From Candidatus Brocadia sp. (GTDB lineage: Bacteria; Planctomycetota; Brocadiia; Brocadiales; Brocadiaceae): 18,263 bases of DNA. The first letter of the stretch is position 1. Each line of letters begins with the position of its first letter. Below the pieces are notes generated by a model, which searched no databases, had not been told where the DNA came from, and worked only from the letters and a program-made list of their open reading frames with translations. The translations under genes and the position numbers were made by a program. This document shows, piece by piece, positions 15,383 to 18,263 of the stretch. The stretch spans positions 1 to 18,263 of the forward strand of contig JAUQXU010000385.1 in the NCBI GenBank assembly GCA_030837935.1. The letters are read 5' to 3'.

Positions 15383-16762
15383 ATGTTAGAGACACAAAAA
15401 AAAAACGACGCCGTTCCTGATACAGAAAAAGACTTCATTTTGAAAGGGATACTGACGGTAATAAAAAAGGTAGTTTCCGCACAGCAATATGATATATGGT
15501 TTTCATGTCTCAGGATATTTTCCATTACAAACAACAGTATTACCTTTGTCGCACCAAACAGCTTTATCAGGGAATGGCTTCATAACCATTATAACGACCT
15601 TTTTTCAGGCGCTGTTTATAAGATATTAAATTCCTCGAGGGAAGTAATATTTTCCTCAGAGGATGAGGTATTTGGACAGTCATCAGTCACCCCCTTTTTC
15701 AATGATAACAATGCCCATAAGGTCTTGGATCTCGCGGATGAACACTATACCATACCAATAAACAAGTATTATAGTTTTGAGAATTTTGTTGTAGGTCCAT
15801 GCAATAGACTAGCACATGCTGCAGCAGTTGCTGTTTCAGAGTCTCCCGGTCATGCGTATAACCCTTTGTTCATTCATGGCGCTTCTGGCCTGGGAAAGAC
15901 TCATCTTTTACACGCCATCAATAATGTGATGAAGTCCAAACATAAAATGAAGGCACTTTACTTATCTTGCGAACGTTTTGTGAACCACTATATTTCCACG
16001 ATACGATCAAATAGCTGGGACTCATTTAGGGAACTATATAGGAATGTAGATGCACTCCTCATAGACGATATACAATTATTTGAAAACTCACAGGAAAGCC
16101 GCGAGGAGTTCTTCCATACATTCAACACGCTCTATAATGCCAAAAAGCAAATTGTTATTACGAGTGATTGCCCGCCAGAATCCATTGTTTCCTTGGAAGA
16201 AAGACTCATTTCTCGTTTTAAGTGGGGTCTTCTTTGCGGTATAGACAATACAACGATAGAAACACGCATTGCAATTGCCGAAAAAAAAGCACTCTTATGG
16301 GGCATCAACCTATCCCACGAAGCTGCATCATGTCTTGCAGAAAATATATCCGGTAACATCCGGGAACTTGAGGGCGCCATCGCACGGCTGAGCCGGGAGG
16401 AAAAAATAACAAAGAACAGCATTACCTGCGACCTCATTAAAAAGGTAGTTCGGGAACTGTCGGGAAACAGAAAGCATATTAACATTGAAGCAGTTATTGA
16501 AGCAGTTTCAAAGAGATTTAATATAAGTGTGTCACAGCTACAATCAAAACGTAAAACAAGGAGTTTAGCACTCCCCAGACAAATAGCAATGCATATATCA
16601 AGAAAGTTAACAAACATGTCGCTTATGGAAATTGGGGGATATATAGGTGGAAGGGATCATTCCACAGTGATTTACGCAGACGAAAAAATAACTAAGATGT
16701 CTATGAAGGATAAAAATCTTCAATTAATTTTGCAGAAACTGGAAAGTGAATTACAGAAATAG
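15383..16762 (+). CDS. dnaA: Chromosomal replication initiator DnaA
   Basis: The AAA+ protein that binds DnaA boxes and opens the origin. It has 459 residues. Domain I spans about 18-90 and domain II is a short linker. The AAA+ core has Walker A GASGLGKTH (166-174; most DnaA have G-G-V-G-L-G-K-T), Walker B LLIDDIQ (225-231), sensor 1 around VITSDCPP (258-265), the SRFKWGL box (277-283) with its arginine, and sensor 2 NIRELEGAI (325-333). Domain IV ends with the DNA-binding helix-turn-helix, and the signature GGRDHSTVIYADEKI (422-436) is complete. No Shine-Dalgarno precedes the ATG, so initiation may be weak or leaderless-like. The 3' end faces the oriC candidate. Strand composition differs from dnaN (C slightly above G on the coding strand), suggesting it lies on the other side of the origin. 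Confidence 0.99.
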   Translation: MLETQKKNDAVPDTEKDFILKGILTVIKKVVSAQQYDIWFSCLRIFSITNNSITFVAPNSFIREWLHNHYNDLFSGAVYKILNSSREVIFSSEDEVFGQSSVTPFFNDNNAHKVLDLADEHYTIPINKYYSFENFVVGPCNRLAHAAAVAVSESPGHAYNPLFIHGASGLGKTHLLHAINNVMKSKHKMKALYLSCERFVNHYISTIRSNSWDSFRELYRNVDALLIDDIQLFENSQESREEFFHTFNTLYNAKKQIVITSDCPPESIVSLEERLISRFKWGLLCGIDNTTIETRIAIAEKKALLWGINLSHEAASCLAENISGNIRELEGAIARLSREEKITKNSITCDLIKKVVRELSGNRKHINIEAVIEAVSKRFNISVSQLQSKRKTRSLALPRQIAMHISRKLTNMSLMEIGGYIGGRDHSTVIYADEKITKMSMKDKNLQLILQKLESELQK

Positions 16763-16850
16763 AAATGTAATGGTGGCTATGTATAGAATATGTAGAATGT
16801 TTAAACGTTTTTGAGGCATTACTAAACATGGTTTGTGCGCAATGGTGAGA

Positions 16851-16859
16851 TTATCCACA
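16851..16859 (+). promoter_or_regulatory. Perfect DnaA box
   Basis: TTATCCACA matches the high-affinity consensus exactly, followed by A. It lies 92 bp after the dnaA stop codon and upstream of the AT-rich tract. Confidence 0.8.
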
Positions 16860-16947
16860 ACATATGATTTTTACAGACCATTTTTTCTACAGGTTTTCTA
16901 CATTATATGGAAGGTTGTATATCTTTGCTGTTAAATCAGTTGGAGTT

Positions 16948-16976
16948 TTTTAAATGAATTATGATCATAGTATAAT
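16948..16976 (+). promoter_or_regulatory. Possible dnaN promoter
   Basis: A perfect TATAAT at 16971-16976 lies about 60 bp before the dnaN ATG. The -35 position at 17-bp spacing (TTTTAA, 16948-16953) is poor. The site is inside the AT-rich part of the oriC candidate, so the -10 match could be chance. Confidence 0.35.
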
Positions 16977-17036
16977 AAGAATACGGTTTATAAATCTTTA
17001 AAATATAATATTAAGATATTAATTGGGAATTAAAGA

Positions 17037-18137
17037 ATGGACTTAAATTTTTCCGGAAAAGAGTTGTATGGTGGGTTCAGTTTGGTAGCTAGTATAGTGC
17101 CTTCCTCTGCAATGAAGAGTATATTAAAAGGGGTTAAAGTTGAAGTTAAAAATAATCGTATAGAATTAACTGCAACAGACTTAGAGGTATTGGTTAAATA
17201 TGTATTATCAGTAAAGGGGTGTGAGGAAGAGGGTGGTATTGTTGTGCCAGCTGCTCGTGTTAATAATGTGCTGAGGGAATGGGCTGGAAATGAAGAGGTG
17301 GTGACGTCTATTGAAAGTGGTAATTGTACACTGAAGTCAAAAGGGGGGTACTTTAAGATAGCAGGGGAAGATTTCAGACAGTTTCCAGAGATAGCCATGG
17401 TGAATACCAGAGGTTTTGTTGAGATAGATGGTGAGGTTATAAGTGATATGATAGGGCGGGTTATTCATTCAGCATCAACCTTGAAAGCCAGGAGTATATT
17501 ATGTGGTGTCTTTGTGCGGGTTCTGGGAGATGACCTTATTATGGTAGCCGCAGATGGAAATCGGATGTCTAGTATAAAGCGTAAATTGAGCAATCCTGAT
17601 GGAATTTCGATGGATGGGATCGTTGCGGTGAAGTGTTTGACGTTTTTACAACGTTTTGTATCTGAGTGTAAGGGGATTTTGAGACTGGGGATAGGTGAGT
17701 TACAAGTATGCTTTGCAGGTGAAAAGGGTGAGATTGTGTCACAGTTAATAGATGGCCGGTATCCGAAATATGAAGACTTTATACCTAAGGGGAATGATAG
17801 GAGGGTGGAAGTTGATAGGACTGAGTTACTGTCTGGTGTAAGAATGGCTTCATTTATGACAAATGAGGAATATCGGATGGTGAAATTCATTTTTAAACAG
17901 GGGAAATTGGTTCTCTCAGCAAGAACTGCCGATGTTGGGGAAGCAGAGTTGGAGGTTGCTATTAAGTATGAAGGTCCTGATTTTGAAATAAGTTTTGATC
18001 CGGTATATATTGCAGATGCCCTGAAGGTCTCAGATGGTGATACCATAATTATGGAATTTGGTGTTGGCGATAGTGCAGTGCTTATTAGAACGGGCTACGA
18101 ACAGTTTGATGTTGTAATGCCTCTTGAGATGAAATAG
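17037..18137 (+). CDS. dnaN: DNA polymerase III beta subunit (sliding clamp)
   Basis: The ring-shaped processivity clamp of the replicative polymerase, a dimer of three-domain subunits. At 366 residues it has the standard length. The start MDLNFSGKELYGGFSLVASIV, the domain-2 region with SILCGVFVRV and AADGNRMS, SQLIDGRYPKYEDFIP near the domain 2-3 junction, and the end FDVVMPLEMK (canonical Y-x-V-M-P) identify it. Only a weak AAAGA lies before the ATG. Codon choice is strikingly G/T-rich on the coding strand, unlike dnaA: in 17221-17280 I count 23 G and 6 C. It is followed after 27 bp by a DUF721-like gene, with no recF directly behind dnaN. Confidence 0.98.
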   Translation: MDLNFSGKELYGGFSLVASIVPSSAMKSILKGVKVEVKNNRIELTATDLEVLVKYVLSVKGCEEEGGIVVPAARVNNVLREWAGNEEVVTSIESGNCTLKSKGGYFKIAGEDFRQFPEIAMVNTRGFVEIDGEVISDMIGRVIHSASTLKARSILCGVFVRVLGDDLIMVAADGNRMSSIKRKLSNPDGISMDGIVAVKCLTFLQRFVSECKGILRLGIGELQVCFAGEKGEIVSQLIDGRYPKYEDFIPKGNDRRVEVDRTELLSGVRMASFMTNEEYRMVKFIFKQGKLVLSARTADVGEAELEVAIKYEGPDFEISFDPVYIADALKVSDGDTIIMEFGVGDSAVLIRTGYEQFDVVMPLEMK

Positions 18138-18164
18138 GTTTTTTGGTTGAGGGGGTAATTTTAT

Positions 18165-18263
18165 ATGTTGGGGGAAATACCAGAGAGATATTTTTATAAT
18201 AGAAGCAAGATAGCGAGTATTGGTCAGTTGTTAAAGGAGGTGTTTCCGAAGAGAAGTGGCGTT
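18165..18263 (+). CDS. DUF721 / DciA-like protein, N-terminal part only
   Basis: An ATG at 18165 with GAGGGGG 9 nt upstream opens a frame that runs to the window edge (33 codons). Residues ASIGQLLKEVFPKRSGV resemble the start of DUF721 proteins, in which an I-G-x-L-L-x-x-L-L pattern opens the domain. DUF721 is the core of DciA, the loader of the replicative helicase DnaB found in bacteria without DnaC/DnaI, and in several phyla it sits near dnaA-dnaN-gyrB. The position and the short match support the call; the rest of the gene is outside the window. Confidence 0.55.
   Translation, partial: MLGEIPERYFYNRSKIASIGQLLKEVFPKRSGV

Larger units (their letters stand above)
16763..17036. other. Candidate origin of replication (oriC) in the dnaA-dnaN gap
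   Basis: A 274-bp gap. It contains one perfect DnaA box, TTATCCACA at 16851-16859, and two tandem TTTTCTACA sites at 16883-16891 and 16894-16902, spaced 11 bp, each with two mismatches to the box consensus. Reverse-oriented related sequence (ATGTAGAA, 16790-16797) lies on the other side. The right part (about 16920-17036) is extremely AT-rich and could be the unwinding element. The dnaA-dnaN gap is a classic oriC site in many bacteria, and GC skew switches here. Confidence 0.7.

Overview
The window is the replication-origin region of a Gram-negative-type, AT-rich (about 40-45% GC by eye) chromosome. The best guess for the host is an anammox planctomycete (Brocadiales: Kuenenia, Brocadia, Jettenia or a relative). 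This rests on a giant Thr/Ser-rich secreted protein of S-layer type, about the length I recall for the Kuenenia S-layer glycoprotein (Kustd1514), on the single-operon NifU/NifS pair, and on the general sequence style. The assignment is inference; no anammox-specific metabolic gene is present.

Layout. Everything left of about 14.8 kb is transcribed leftward (- strand). In order of transcription from the centre outward these are: the S-layer-like surface protein (14785-10175), a decayed copy of its own 3' module and a terminator, a type II secretion-like pseudopilin/ATPase operon (gspH-like, gspG, gspE; 9848-6883), a small hypothetical gene (6686-6459), pepA and uvrA as one operon (6101-1729), and nifU-nifS (1503 to the left edge, nifS cut by the window). 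Everything right of about 15.3 kb is transcribed rightward: dnaA, an intergenic oriC candidate with a perfect DnaA box, dnaN, and the first 33 codons of a DUF721/DciA-like gene.

The two gene polarities diverge from the dnaA region, and strand composition changes with them. The + strand is C-rich through the leftward genes and still mildly C-rich in dnaA, then strongly G-rich from dnaN onward. This places the likely origin in the dnaA-dnaN gap (16763-17036). Good sigma70-type promoters with 17-18 bp spacers can be read in front of nifU, pepA, the pseudopilin operon, the S-layer gene and dnaA.

The most interesting material is the surface-protein locus. It has at least six divergent beta-sandwich-like repeats marked by an E-T-G-x-N-T-G-x-F motif, two near-identical carboxypeptidase-regulatory-like domains joined by Thr-Pro linkers, and, beyond the stop codon, a frameshifted remnant of the same C-terminal modules. 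Other points worth a second look are a pseudopilin with a very acidic tail, a REP-like palindrome present at two loci, a perfect hairpin at the pepA-uvrA junction, and the skew switch at the origin. I saw no CRISPR array, tRNA, rRNA, insertion sequence or recognisable riboswitch.
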